Shown here piece after piece: positions 35,301-48,100 of a stretch of 64,000 bases of DNA. A program made the translations under genes and the position numbers. Source of the DNA: Mangifera indica (Eukaryota > Streptophyta > Magnoliopsida > Sapindales > Anacardiaceae). The stretch is taken from positions 5,828,001 to 5,892,000 of the forward strand of contig NC_058146.1 of assembly GCF_011075055.1 (NCBI RefSeq), given 5' to 3'. Each line of letters begins with the position of its first letter. Position 1 is the stretch's first letter. Under the pieces are notes generated by a model. It saw only the letters and a program-made list of their open reading frames with translations. It made no database searches and had not been told where the DNA came from.

Positions 35301-37454
35301 AAGAAAAAGTATCAAAAATAGTTTGACAACACAATGAAGTCATTCATCTGAGAAGAAGAGGAAATTTATATGGTTATAACATATGATGCAAACAGAAAAG
35401 TTCCTATGTCTTTCCTCCTGTCTTTTATTTCCATTACCTTGTAGTAAATGAACTTGAGCTTAGCAAAATGTATAATGCTATGAACATTAGAATGATTGTA
35501 AATTTTATTGAATAATTATTCTCATTACCTTAAAATTCATCCTCTCCTGAAGTCATACAGTTTCTCCTAAAACTAAAATTCTTGAGGCTTTACTCAATAG
35601 TATCTTTTTGGCAATAGTTTTTAGCCTATCGAAAGGAGTAAATTTAGTCGTAAAAAATTACTTGGCTTTTTGGTGGTTTTATAGATAGATTCTCCCACAG
35701 ACAAATAAACCAATCATGCTTCAAAAACATTTTCATTGCATTCTAAGGTCCATTTAATTTTCACTACAGTGAATTTTCCCAAAGTTTATTCTTAAGGAAA
35801 AACTTAGGTTGCTTGTATACTTTATTCACAAATCTAGTTTTAGTCAGAAAAAGTAATTAGCCCTTCAGCCATGGAGGCTGAAGTAATCTAGTTTCATTGT
35901 CTCCATAGATATAAATTTAAATTTTTTATCTCCTAATTTATTCCTCCAGAGTTAAATGAATCTCCGTTGGGCTCCATTTAAATTATGAAACAGAACACTT
36001 GTTCAACAAAGAAGCAAAGATGAACCTTATGCACAGTTCACAAATTCAAACATTTTTATCAGAAAAGGTCACTCACAATATCTGTTGACCACTTGACCGA
36101 TTCTAGACTCTTAAGCTCCAAAATTGATCTATAAGAAAGTTATGGAATAAAGCAACATTACTTTTAAACTCCGTCAATAGTTACCTGTATTGCACTCCAA
36201 GCAACTGTAATCAAAGCAAAATAAAAACAAAAGGGAGTTGAAACTTTTGTGGTGTGATAAATATCTACATATATAAGTCTAGTGCCTAACAGCAAGGATA
36301 CAGCTGAATCACACTCACTAGCAGTCCATAAATACCGATCATGCAGACAACTTCAACACGATCCTTTTTCTTCACAAAAAATTCCTGCATTTGATGAATA
36401 AGAAAAAGAAGAACCTCAAAATAGGCAAGTATATCATTTGACATCAGTTCATATTTCATATCACATGTTAAGAATCTTTAGTTTCTACTAATAGCCAACT
36501 ATAAAAGAACTGATCTCTCATAGACAAGGAAAATAAATACATTGAAATTTGCAAGATAGTTTTATGGGTTTTACCAACCTCACCAACATTGCTCATGGCA
36601 AAGAAGACTGTCCCAGCAATGACAAGAATATCACCAAGGAGAGGTCTTGAACCACCTGAAAGATGGAAACATAATTGAGAGTTACTATACAAATAATGAC
36701 TATCATTTAAATTTTGTATTTCTTAACACCTGCAAGCAGTTCTTCATGTATATTCTCCTCAAAACTCCTATAAATATCTAACAATTACAGAAACAGGTAA
36801 AACTAAGTCCAATTACCCATTGATGTTTAACCAGCTAGAAATTACTCAAACAAAATATTTGTTGTAGAATAATGTTACTACCCGGAAAATTAAATGGCTT
36901 ATTATAAGAGATAGAAAAAAAAAATTGCACCTCCACCAGCCACCCCAGCATCAGAAAGCAGAACCAAGCCAAGGCCCAGCACACAGAGGGCTGCACCAAA
37001 TAACTGCCATATAGAATATCGCGTGCCAAGGAAGAACCAAGTGAGGATTATGGCCCATGCTATTGTAAAGCAGTCCAACAGTGTCACACTGGTAATGGAT
37101 GAGAACTGGAATGCTTTATTAACTGCATCAAGCACTAGGCAGTTAAAGAATCTGGAAATTGATAAACCATATGCATAAGTTCTAAGAATTCTTCTTCAAT
37201 ATATTACAATCAACCACACAGAATAGATTATATTCCTATTTTATATGACATGCTTGAAGTTGTCAAAATCTTTGAAATTTTAAGCTCAGCTTCAGCGTAA
37301 TAATTGACTAGATGGATTCTTTTTTATACTTTCCTCTGCACACAAACATATGAACCTGAAAACATACTTAATAATTGACTAGATGGATTCTTTTTATACT
37401 TTCCTCTGCACACAGACATATGAACCTGAAAACATACAATAATAACACATGTAT

Positions 37455-37492
<38 letters not shown>

Positions 37493-38860
37493 CTACACAC
37501 ATAAAAACATATACTTCACACACACTCTCACATATATATATATATGTTCTTTAGTGTTCAACTCAATTCTCCTGAAATTTACCAATCAAATGCCAAGACC
37601 CTAACTTTCAAAATCATACAAACATCATATAATTTTTTATTGCTCTCACACAAAATTTTCCCCTTTTGCTGATATATTTTGTGATGAATTTACTCAATAC
37701 TCTAGAGAGTTAGCAAATATACGCTAAAAGCCTTGAATTTCAAATAACCATTTCCCCACTTGTTGATTTATAAAAAATTATTTCATGCTTCATAATGGTT
37801 CCAGTCCAAATTTGGCATTATGCCTACATAATTGCTACCTTCGATTAGCCTCTTGTATCTAAGGCACAAGAATACAACAAAGTGCACTAACTTGTTTTAG
37901 TCTTTGGGTCTGAGAGAAAGAAATAGAGATATCTAGTATTATTCCATTACTCACCAAGATAATTTCCTTGAACATCAACAAAGCCTAAGATTAGATACCA
38001 ATACCAAGCAACCTGCAGAACCATAACAGAAAAGTATAGTGCTTATTTTAAAAATCACGATAAGTAAAATATTCACACTAATTCGAATCAAAGGCATGAA
38101 ATAAAATATTAGTTAATTAGTTGCAGTGATAACTAACTTAACAGCTCAATACTGTGCCTTGTCTTTTTTTTGCAAGAAAATTAAATGTCAATAAACCATA
38201 GAACTTCTGTAGTTACGGCTGAGTTTACTCCCTTTGTGTCAAATTATGAATGCTTAAACATGAACTTTTTATACTAACTAAACCTTATTTTCAGTCCCTG
38301 AGTTGGGTTTAATGTTAAAGTGAATAAATATATGTAACTTAATTATCAGTAATGATTTTAATATAACAAGGGTGCTCAACATGTATTGGACAATGCTGTT
38401 TAGTTTGTGATGTGCAGTAGACACAGTCAAATGGTAAAATACGGACCAAGAGTACTTTAGTCGGTTCACAATTTTAAAATGAAAATTGCTTATATGTTTG
38501 GTAGAATTTATTAGTGTCTTCTAAGCATATAATGGATGTTTACCAGTGGCCTTTGACGTCTATAAAGCAATATACCACCATAAATCAAAGCTAAGAGGAA
38601 ATAATTGAAGGTTGTCTGAGTAATAGGGGCATCGACTCCTACAAAAACCAAACCCAGAAAGAGAATTAAGTAAAGCAGAGCAAATGAAGAAGCACGAAAT
38701 CTTACAAGAGTGGTTGAACAATACCAAGATCTGCAATTAGAGAAGAAGTAAAACTCATAAATGCAAGAACAAAAGAAACGAGCTGACCCAGAAGCAGAAG
38801 GTACAATGTTTTCAAGGTTAACTGGCTTCTCAACCAGGTGGTAATGGAAGCCCAGTTCAT
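32376..38860 (-). CDS. SLC35F1/F2-like (DUF914) membrane transporter (340 aa, 11 exons)
   Basis: Exons: 38725-38860, 38544-38638, 37955-38012, 36931-37122, 36579-36655, 36302-36384, 36077-36128, 35227-35295, 34135-34221, 32731-32795, 32376-32484. All are GT-AG and the phases close to 340 aa. The protein starts MNWASITTW and has about ten hydrophobic segments. Family blocks include GVDAPITQTTFNYFLLALIY, VAWYWYLILGFVDVQGNYL, FSSITSVTLLDCFTIAWAI, LGTRYSIWQLFGAALC, DILVIAGTVFFAMSNVGEEF, LMFYSLSPFVLK, SGAAMFNLSLLTSDMWAV and AVVAVGLVIYS. These place it in the solute carrier 35F / DUF914 group of the drug/metabolite transporter superfamily; the substrate is unknown. The cytosolic tail is short and acidic. 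Intron 8 holds a hAT MITE. A 20-nt alternative exon is discussed in the findings. Confidence 0.9.
34767..35093. mobile_element. hAT-type MITE in an intron of the SLC35F gene
   Basis: The left end TAGGCCTAGACTAGAACC and the right end CTTGTATCTAGCCCTA are imperfect inverted copies. The 11-bp word AAGTGCTTTAG on both sides contains a perfect 8-bp target duplication, whose exact register is ambiguous by one base. The arms carry GGCTCGA/AGCTCGACTCAAG words of the family at 2709-3081. The central palindrome is decayed or replaced by a GTTGGCGACA... repeat. The frames 34722-34922 and 34735-34953 lie in it and are not coding. Confidence 0.7.
37298..37437. repeat. 71-bp tandem duplication in SLC35F intron 3
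   Basis: Two almost identical 70-71 bp units beginning TAATAATTGACTAGATGG, at 37298 and 37369. They differ by a one-base change in a T run and one A/G. The duplication is recent. Confidence 0.9.
37456..37489. repeat. (CA)n microsatellite
   Basis: Seventeen CA units, followed by further CA/TA-rich sequence. Confidence 0.95.
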
Positions 38861-41216
38861 TGCAAAAAATTCACAATAAAAAAGACAGATGTCAAATTTC
38901 GGAATAGAAAAGGAGAAAGCCTTATAAGTGGCTCAAATTGACAAAAGTACCTGTTCTGTTTAGTAGCTGAAAGTTCAATTTCTGAGATTTGCACTTGATG
39001 CTACCCACCGTTCTTTTCTTTAAGACCTTTTGTTGTTCTCTCTGAAAGAAGCGGAAAGTGAGAGGTGTAACTGTGTGGGAGATCTGCAGCTACCATTCAT
39101 TCTTCCATTTAAGACCTGGGCGGGAGATGATCCTTGTCCCCCCACCCACCAGACAATCTAGTCCTGATAATTTTGGACGTTTACTCCTTTTGTTGGGGAT
39201 ATTGTCAATCAGAGTACAAAATTTTCGAACCTTAATATAGATAACGGAAGTTACAACGTGTTCGGCTGGACCCGAACCAACGTAGCTCGAGTTTGAAAGT
39301 TGATTCGGTTTAGTTAACTTAATTTAAATTCATTTAGATAAAATTTAAATTGAGTTTCAGCTAAAAGGTTTGACTTATTTTTTAAGTTAAATTGAATTCA
39401 AGTTAGAGAAAATTAGATTCAGTTTGACTTGTAACTCTGATTGATGGTTTGTTCAATTTAAATTTGATTTAAAACTTGATTTGAATCATATTAAATAATT
39501 ATTAAAATATCAATATATTGTCTATTTCATTTTATCTGTAAATTACAAATTTAAATTATAAATTTGAATTATAAATTTAAGTTATGAATTCAAATTATAA
39601 ACTCAAATTGAATCAAACTCAAACTATTTTTAATTTTAATTTAATAAATTTAAATCAAACTCAAACTAAATTATTTTTATTCAAACCGAACTTAAATAAA
39701 AAAATGTTTAAACTCAATCTAATTCATATCCCTCGTGACAACGGTGTTCAATTAAGGAACTTTCAAGGTTCGATTCACTGATAATTTTAATGATAATGAT
39801 AAAACACTTAGATTCCCTTGACAAAATTTCTATTTTTTTAAAACTAAATTCAATTCTTAATTTGAAAATTTAAAAAAAAAAAAAACCGTAAAGGACCAAA
39901 GGAATTTTTTTAAGAAAAGAAAATAAGACAAATTTATATTTTAAAAATTAAAATAGAATTTAACAAAACATCAAACATTGCAAGTATTTGAAATATAATT
40001 TATAATTTTTTTAATTTTATTTGCTGTAATTTATAATTTTTTATTGTTCTTAATTTTTTTCATGATTTTATTTAAAGTAAATAACTTAAATATATATAAT
40101 TACTATTTTGCCTTATTGTTAAATTTAACTTTGATTAATTATCAATATCCCTCAGTTGAAAGATCTACAACTTTTGTTTTGCATTGAAATTTCTTTTTAA
40201 AAAAAATGTATCTTAATTAAATGATATTCCTTTATTTTTACCAGTGAAATTTATGAACTTGCAAATTTCTATGTTGTCCTTGATTTTTATTATTTTCACA
40301 CAGAGAACCCTTAGATTTACTTTACAAGATATTGTCACTTGATCCTTTTTTTCTCATTATTCAGAGTACATCAACAAAATAACCCTAATTAGGGGTGTGT
40401 ATGGTTCAGTTTGATATAGTTTAAGAGATTTTTCAAACCAAACTAAAAAAATTTTTTAAACCAAACTGAAAAAATATATTCAATTTGAACTTATTAGAAT
40501 CATTCACTTTTAAATATATATTATTTAATAGAATTAATTAAATTATAATTTTCTAGCACATAATATAAATATATAGAATAAATATGAAATATATATACAA
40601 TATATATAAAACAAAGACAAAATAAATATGAAAAAAAATCATACGTTTAATTATTTATTAAAAAATTACGTTAAAACAGTTTAAATGTTAAAACGGTTTT
40701 CTAGTGATATAGAACCATACAAGGTATCGAGTCTCAATTGAGTCAGTTCAACTAGCTGGTTTGATCCAGATTTTCACAACCATGCTATTATGTTTTCTTC
40801 CTCTTAATTCTTTTTTTATTACAAAACAATTTGGTTTGGAAATGGATTGTCTTAATTTGAAACTTAAGAACTGGTTGATTTAACTTCTCTTCTTTCTATT
40901 ACAAAACAAATCATTTTTAACTAGAGATCTATTACAAAAAATAAAAATAAAAATAAAATAAAATAAATCATTTTATTGACTCACACTTATAATCTAAATT
41001 AATAACCATAATATAGAGTGAATAGGCCTATTTTTGAATGATCATATCGAAACTATAAAATAAATCTTTTTTTTCAAACTACACATTTATTTAGTTTTAT
41101 TAAATAATAAAAAAATTTAATCAATATATATCCACGTTATTCCGACATTTTTATCTAGGTAAATTTGGTCCACCGTTTGCGCATCCAACTAAAGGTACAA
41201 CAATTTGGAGCTAAGT
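38861..41216. other. Upstream region of SLC35F gene and intergenic repeats
   Basis: 38861-39250 is the transporter's leader and promoter area and is GC-richer. 39255-39775 has GGCTGGACCCGAACC at the left and TTTAAACTCAATCTAATTC at the right with TTGAATTCAAG words between, a likely old hAT MITE. 40393-40790 begins TAGGGGTGTGTATGGTTCAG, another hAT-like end, with A/T-rich interior. No gene is seen. Confidence 0.45.
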
Positions 41217-43619
41217 TTAGAGTTCGTCATTAAGGCTAATCGAAGAACACTGCTTTGATGTGCTTAAACTCTCAAACCAAATCTCATCAGCCGTAATAGA
41301 GTCGGATTCATTGTTACAATGCCACGACCAATGAGCATGACTTTCGTCTAATATCCTCAACCTTCCATGGCCAAAGCTTGGCTCTCGAAACAACGATAGG
41401 GGGGATGTTGGCTCCTTAAAACTGAAAGACAACAAGACGAATTCAATTTAGCATTTGAATCTCAAGTTTATGAAATAATTTTTCTATCATAATAGAAATG
41501 CAACTTATGATACATATGATCCACAATTGCACACTTACTTTAATGCGAGTTCTTCTCTGTTCCCTCCATCACCAATTGTTATATAAATCGGACCACAAGA
41601 GTCAGCTTTGTTATTGAATATTCTGGTCTGCAATTAATCATATGATAATGTTATATGAACTTATAATTAACACTAATTTAAGTATTAATAATGATTATCA
41701 TAATATAACTGAGTATTTTTTATTTTTAATTTAATCACTTGATCATAAAAGAATAAGAAAAACTAATTATTAAAACTTCTGTTAGGATTTGTTAAGTGAT
41801 GAAGGAAATACTTACAAATCGTTCATATGCATGAACATGGCCAGCAAAAACGACGTCGACTCGTGCCTTATACAGCAACTTCTCCATTGATTTTCTCATG
41901 GATTCTCCCTCCCCTTGATGAGCAGTGTTAGTATTATACCAAGGCGCATGTAGAAGAGCAATAACCCAGGGAGTCTTCTTTCTGTCAATCTTCGATAAAT
42001 CAGATTCAAGCCACTTGTACTGAGCTGAATCGCCATCGAAATCTGTGTAACTTCCCAGCATTATAATATGAGTCCCAGCAACATCAAATGAGTAGTACAA
42101 ATTTGATGAAGATCCGCTCTCTTCATACGGCATTCGCCAACGGGCGTTGTATGCCTTGAAGGCGTGCGGTTGGATTATTGGGAAGGTTTCAATCTCATGG
42201 TTGCCTTCTGTCACCATCCATGGCCGGGCGCTGGCGAATGGCTCAACCAGGCGGCCGAAGGAATCCCAAAGGGTTTGATGGGTATCTGCATATGATAGAT
42301 CGCCTGGTAGCAAAAAGACATCGTAGTCTTTGCTTCCAACATGTGCTAGAGTTGAATTGGTCCATTCTGTTTGCCCAAGGTCTCCTGTTTGTAACAAATT
42401 CATAATACCATAATTAAAAAAAAACCCACAAACGTCCAAGAAAAATAACAATATTCTCTAGAAAAATAAAGGTAAGATCATTACAATTAAAAAAGAGGAG
42501 TGAGAAGAAAGTGGGCTCTAGATATTAATATAGTTTAATTTTCTTTTGAATGTCAACTACGAATCTCAATAGTCCTTTACTTAAAACTCCCGGTTATCTT
42601 TATACTCGCAAAGAAAAAGAGAGAAGAAATCAGCAAAAACAAAGTAGAGATTACACTTGAAATTAATACCAAATGCTAGATAAATCTTAAACCAAATTCA
42701 AAATTTGGTAAAAGTCGTTCATTTATAAGTAGTAGTATATACTTTTTATCTTCAACCTAATTTTCTTGTTTGGGGGTCTTGCCTAACCCTTAAGCAATAC
42801 GCTCATTAACTTGGGGATTTGGGACAAAGAAAAGGCATCTTTCGTAAGCCCAGAAAGCAACATGGAAAACGAAAACATATCTACTTTGTTTGAATAAAAC
42901 GTGTAAGTAGTTGTCACCCACCGCAAATCAAACTCTACCAACTTTTGCTCAACCAAATGTGTAAACTTTTCAAGTCATCTCATATTCTAACCACTCTTAG
43001 CTTTTTTGTTCTCCTCTCTTCGTTGTGTTTGAGCGTGTTGATATATAGATCTAGATCAGTGTCTACTTACCCACCACTGCGAATTCAATAGGAAAAGTTG
43101 GCGGGGGAGTCTTGAATGAAAACTCGGGGCCAAAACCTCCACATCTGTAATAATAAACCGTGTCTGGTTGCAGTGGCCCAATCCTGACGTGATGTATTTT
43201 GCTGGAACTATAAAAGAAGTAATTATATGAGGTAGTCTCTCCAGTTGCCATTCCATTATATTCACCAGGCACTTCTCCATATTCTACAATCGATGGTACC
43301 TTCTCATCCTCAGTAATCCAAGATACTCTAATGTAATCTTTACCAGCTAAGGATACATGCACCTAAAATCATTCAAAGAGAAAAAGAAGAAAAGACGCAG
43401 TAAGTTATAAAATGATGATATATTGTCTATATATAGACTGTTAAAGAAGAGACAGACCTGTTGAGGGTCGGATTCAGATCGTTTGTGTTGAGATAACACC
43501 AGACCTTTTGCTGGGGGGCGGATGTAACCATGGGGTAATGCATAAGATGTAAGGATTTGAGGGAAAATGCAAATGGTTAGAAGATTAGGGAGAACAGGTG
43601 ACAGCAATTTTTCCATCAT
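41217..43619 (-). CDS. Purple acid phosphatase, tandem copy A (438 aa, 5 exons)
   Basis: Exons: 43458-43619, 43071-43362, 41816-42384, 41539-41627, 41217-41421; all GT-AG with consistent phases. It hydrolyses phosphate monoesters with a two-metal centre and is expected to be secreted or vacuolar. ATG ATG at 43619 was chosen because the following MMEKLLSPVLPNLLTICIF forms a signal peptide. A fibronectin-like N-domain (VHVSLAGKDYIRVSWIT..., 55-150) precedes the metallophosphatase domain. All seven metal ligands are present: D153 (GDLG), D180 and Y183 (GDLSYAD), N213 (GNHE), H297 (HAPWY), H334 and H336 (GHVHAYER). The C-terminus is FKEPTSPLSLFREPSFGHG. The size fits the roughly 430-aa plant PAP group (the PAP18/20/21/22 type). 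Head-to-tail neighbour of PAP-B. Confidence 0.94.
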
Positions 43620-43762
43620 ATTTCTTTTTTTGTTTAAGGATTCATGAATCGGGATTAAGGACGGGGAGGGGAACGACATAAAAAAGGGTTTCGATGGTTG
43701 GAAAAAAAGTAAGTTTTTAATTGCAATGGCGTGAACTACGTTGATTTAAGAATCTTATTTTT

Positions 43763-43770
43763 GGATATGC
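43763..43770. promoter_or_regulatory. P1BS-like PHR1 site upstream of PAP-A
   Basis: GGATATGC fits GNATATNC, the binding site of PHR1-type phosphate-starvation regulators. It lies 144 bp upstream of the ATG. The same octamer occupies the matching place upstream of PAP-B, inside a conserved block. Confidence 0.5.
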
Positions 43771-44159
43771 TTACGGCCATTGATGCACGGAATTCCACCC
43801 TCCCCTCGACGCTATTTATCCATTGGCCGCAGCTGGCTAGATAGTCCAAGATTTTGCTTCATTTATCTACCACCACACAAAAATTTCCTGAACAATTCAT
43901 TTATTCTTAATTGTATAAGGCATTTTAAAATTATACATGTAGTACTTATGTCTTAATTATAAACCCTATTTTATTACTATTTCATTCATCATTTTTAATG
44001 GAATTAATTTTCAATTTTCACTCCATCCTTTCCTATTCCTGACATCAACTTTTACATACATGAATTTTGTATATAAATATTTATTTATCCTCTTTATGCT
44101 TTGTACAAAGAGGATACTTGTGTGTGTTCCTGTTAAAAAAAAAGACTCATCCATGGCAA

Positions 44160-44993
44160 TGTGGGTGTGTATGTCATGAACAAAAATAACCCCTAATCTA
44201 AATATATCCTATGCATCTTCCTCTTCCAATAAAAGACTCATCGATGGCAGTGTGTGTGTGTCATGAACAAAAATACCTCATAATCTAAATATATTCTATA
44301 CATCTTCCTCTTCCAATAAAAGACTCACCGATGGCATTGTACATGTGCGCGTGCATGAGTGTGAAAAAATACCTATACATTGATGGCAGTCTCTTTATCT
44401 TCATTCTTTTTATTATTGACAACGTTTACTCAATCTTGTCTCTACCTTCATAAACAAGAGGTGATAGTCAACAATGATCAATTTAAGGTATTTCTTCTAT
44501 GTTAATTGATGTTATTGGTACGTTATAATATGTTGATTGAATATTTTAATAAATTTAGTCAAAAACAAAAAAGTCTAAACACAATCAACTTTTTCTTGTC
44601 GAAACCATGGTAAAAGCTTTTTATTTTCAACTAGATTTATTGGGTGAATTTGTGGTGATATGGATGTGTGTGTGTAAAAATACCTATACATCGATGACAG
44701 TCTCTCCATCTTCATTCTCTTTATCGTTGACAACATTCACTCAATTTTGTGTCCACCTTCATAAACGAAAGGTGAAAGTCAACAACGATCAATATAAGGT
44801 ATATTTTCTATGTTGATCAATGTTATGGCTACATTATAATAGATTGATTGAATACTTCCATAAATCTAGTGAAAAATGAAATGTCTAAACACAACCAACA
44901 TTTTCTTGTCGAAACCATGGTAAAAGCTTTTAATTTTCAACTAGATTTATTGGGTAAATTTGTGTTGATATAGATGTGTTTATTGGGTAAATT
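44160..44993. repeat. Repeated terminal segments of a long-TIR element, tandemly amplified
   Basis: CATGAACAAAAATA...AATCTAAATATATYC...CTCTTCCAATAAAAGACTCA occurs twice in tandem (about 44177 and 44260). After it, a unit of about 309 bp starting GATGGCAGTCTCTTTATC (about 44383) is repeated from about 44692 to 44993. The same sequence forms the left arm of the element at 49354-49912. So this is a rearranged, amplified terminal region rather than a complete element. Confidence 0.65.
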
Positions 44994-45104
44994 ATGTAGT
45001 ACAATATTTTAGAAGTAAAAGTAATTTAAAGATTAACAGAACAAACAGAGATGAAACCTTAAAACAAAAACTAAGAAAAAAGGTACAACAATCTAAAACT
45101 AAGT

Positions 45105-48100
45105 TTAGAGTTCGTCATTAAGGCTAATCGAAGAACATTCCTTTGATATGCTTAAACTCTCCAACCAAATCTCATCAGTCGTAATAAAGTCGGATTCATT
45201 GTTACGATGCCACGACCAATGGGCACGACTTTTGTCTAATATCCTCAACCTTCCATGGCCAAAGCTTGGCTCCCGAAACAACGATAGAGGGGATGTTGGC
45301 TTCTTAAAACTGAAAGACAACAAGATGAATTCAATTATCTCTTTGAAATTAATTAGGTTAAACTATGTTTCAAGCTGATTAAATTACTAACTATCAAAGA
45401 AAACCATTGACAAACATTATTCATTTAGAAAATCATCAAAAATTTCCCCCATGTAAGAAAGCTTTTTTTTCTTTAAAATGATGAGTAACACTATAAACAC
45501 TTATAATAAATATTAATTTGGGCACGTAATTATAAGATTAAAAATTTTAAATAAAAAATAAAATAACCCTAATCATATAGTGATATATAATCATTAATTC
45601 TTAAATTAATATTTATTATAAGTGTATATAATTTTATTAGTATCAAAATAATTTGCATACAATTATAAAATTTAGAGTAAATTTAAAAAGCAAAAAAAAA
45701 TTAATTCCTCTATTAAATGTTATTTGAGACATGTAAATTTGACATTCAATTCAATTTAGCATTTGAATGTTAAGTTTATGAATAAATTTTCTATCCTAAT
45801 AAAAATGCAATTAATCGATTTAGTGACAATAATTACACACTTATTACTTACTTCATTGCGAGTCCTTCTCTATTCCCTCCATCGCCAATTGTTATATAGA
45901 TAGGACCACAAGGATCAACTTTGTTATTGAATATCCTAGTCTGCAATTAATCATATGATAATACATCAATATTAATATCTAAATTAATAGTCATTATTAA
46001 CATTCATAGTTTTATTATTAATAAAAAATAATAATAAAAACATAAGTATCAAAACTTCTCTCGAGATTAGTTATACATATAGAGTTAAATGAGTAAATGG
46101 CAAACTAATATATGATATATTTCACTACAACAGATATTAAATTTAGGGATGAAACATTTTACTTTTAAAGATGATATTTTCTATATTTAAAGACACTTTT
46201 TACTTTTACGGACAAATTTTTTTATTTTTTGGGATAAAAATTTTCGTCACCTATTATAAAATTTGTTATAATATCTTCAACATATGTTAATATTGTGATT
46301 AAACATCTCCTCATATTCCGTTTAATGGGAAGACTCAATGATATAAGAAAAAAAAATAAGTTCACGTTACAATATGGAGTTTGATCATGTCTAAATGATA
46401 TTATCGCAACATTGATTGAGAGTTATTACAAGACATAACCTCACAATCAAGGATAAAGAGGGTGGAGCCTCCTTGTCGGAATTACATTTTTTTTATCAAT
46501 AGTTTCGTGTTAACAGACCGGCCAGAGACCCCTTACAAGGTTTAGGGCAAGTCCCATACCAAAATTTAATGACAAATTTATTTGTAATTATAATATCTTA
46601 AATTCTTGTACAAATATAAGGTTAGATTTATTTATTTTCATTTAACATGCACTCAATGATTAAAAAAGCAAAGCAAAGCACAACAAAACAAAACAAAAAA
46701 CTTTGATTAGTGAAGAAGGAAATACTTACAAATCGTTCATACGCATGAACATGGCCAGCAAAAACGACGTCGACTCGTGCCTTATACAGCAACTCCTCCA
46801 TTGACTTTCTCATGGATTCCCCCTCCCCCTGATGAGCAGTATTAGTATTATACCAAGGCGCATGCAAAAGAGCAACAACCCAGGGCGTCTTCCTTCTGTT
46901 AATCTTTGATAAATCAGCTTCAAGCCACTTATACTGAGCTGAATCGCTATCAAAATCTGCGTAACTTCCCAGCATTATAATATGAGTCCCTGCAACATCA
47001 AATGAGTAGTACAAATTTGATGAAGATCTACTCTCTTCATACGGCATTCGCCAGCGAGCGTTGTATGCTTTGAAGCCCTCTGGCTCGATGATCGGGAAAG
47101 TTTCAACCTCATGGTTGCCCTCTGTCACCTGTAAAATTGTGAATTGAGTTGTAAACTCAAATCAATATACCGTATCACAATATAATACAATCCTAATCTT
47201 CTAAAATAAGAAAAATAATCTACAATAAATTATAATCATATTAAATCAGAATCATATCTAATAAGATCAAAATATATTTTATTTAACATCACCATCCATG
47301 GCCGGGCGCTGGCATATGGCTCAACCAGGCGGCCGAATGAGTCCCACAGTGGCTGCTGGGCATCTGCATATGATAGATCGCCTGGTAGCAAAAAGACGTC
47401 GTAGTCTTTGCTTCCAACATGTGCTAAAGTTGAATTTGTCCATTCTGTTTGTCCAAGGTCTCCTGTATATGTAACAAATTCATATTTGTCAAGACTATAG
47501 TTTAAACGATCAAATACCGTAATTAAAAGAAAAAAAAAACCCAGAAACGTCAAGAAAAATATCAATATTCTCTTGGAGAATAAAAGTAATAGGATTACAA
47601 TTAAAAAAGAGGAGAGAAAAGGAAGTGGGCTCTGGATATTAATATTAGTTTAATCTTCTTTAGAATGTTAACTATGGTTCTCTGTAAAAGTCGTTCATTT
47701 GTAAGTAGTAGTAGTATACACTTTTTATCTTCAACCTAATTACTTTTTTGGGGTTCTTGCCTAACTCTTAAGCAATACACTCGTTAACTTGGGGGCTTGG
47801 GATAAAGAGAAGGCATCTTTCGTGTACGTCGTAGTCACCCACCACAAATTAAACTCGACCAACTTTTTCTCAACCACATGTTTAAACTTTTCAAGTTACT
47901 ATCTCATAAATTCTAACCCTTATTAAAATTTATAAAAAAAAATTGGTTTGTGTAAAACTTTAATTTATCTAGTGTGATTAAAAAAAATGATCTTATCGCT
48001 TTTTTCTCTCTCTCCTGTTATGTCTGAAGACTGTTGATCTTTAGATCTAGATGAGTGTCTACTTACCCACCACTACGAATTCAATCGGAAAAGTTGGAGG

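Larger units (their letters stand above)
41193..45080. repeat. Tandem segmental duplication, unit A
   Basis: From AAGGTACAACAA just past the PAP-A stop to the repeats upstream of the gene, the sequence matches 45081-49930 in the same orientation: coding exons, promoter-proximal block (TTAAGAATCTTATTT ... GGATATGC ... CCCTCGACGCTATTT) and upstream repeat. The limits are approximate because the ends lie in AT-rich DNA. Confidence 0.7.

Noticed and set aside
43620..43679. Upstream in-frame ATG (43679) for PAP-A
   Set aside because: It would place a polar stretch before the signal peptide; ATG ATG at 43619 gives a normal secretory start, shared with PAP-B.
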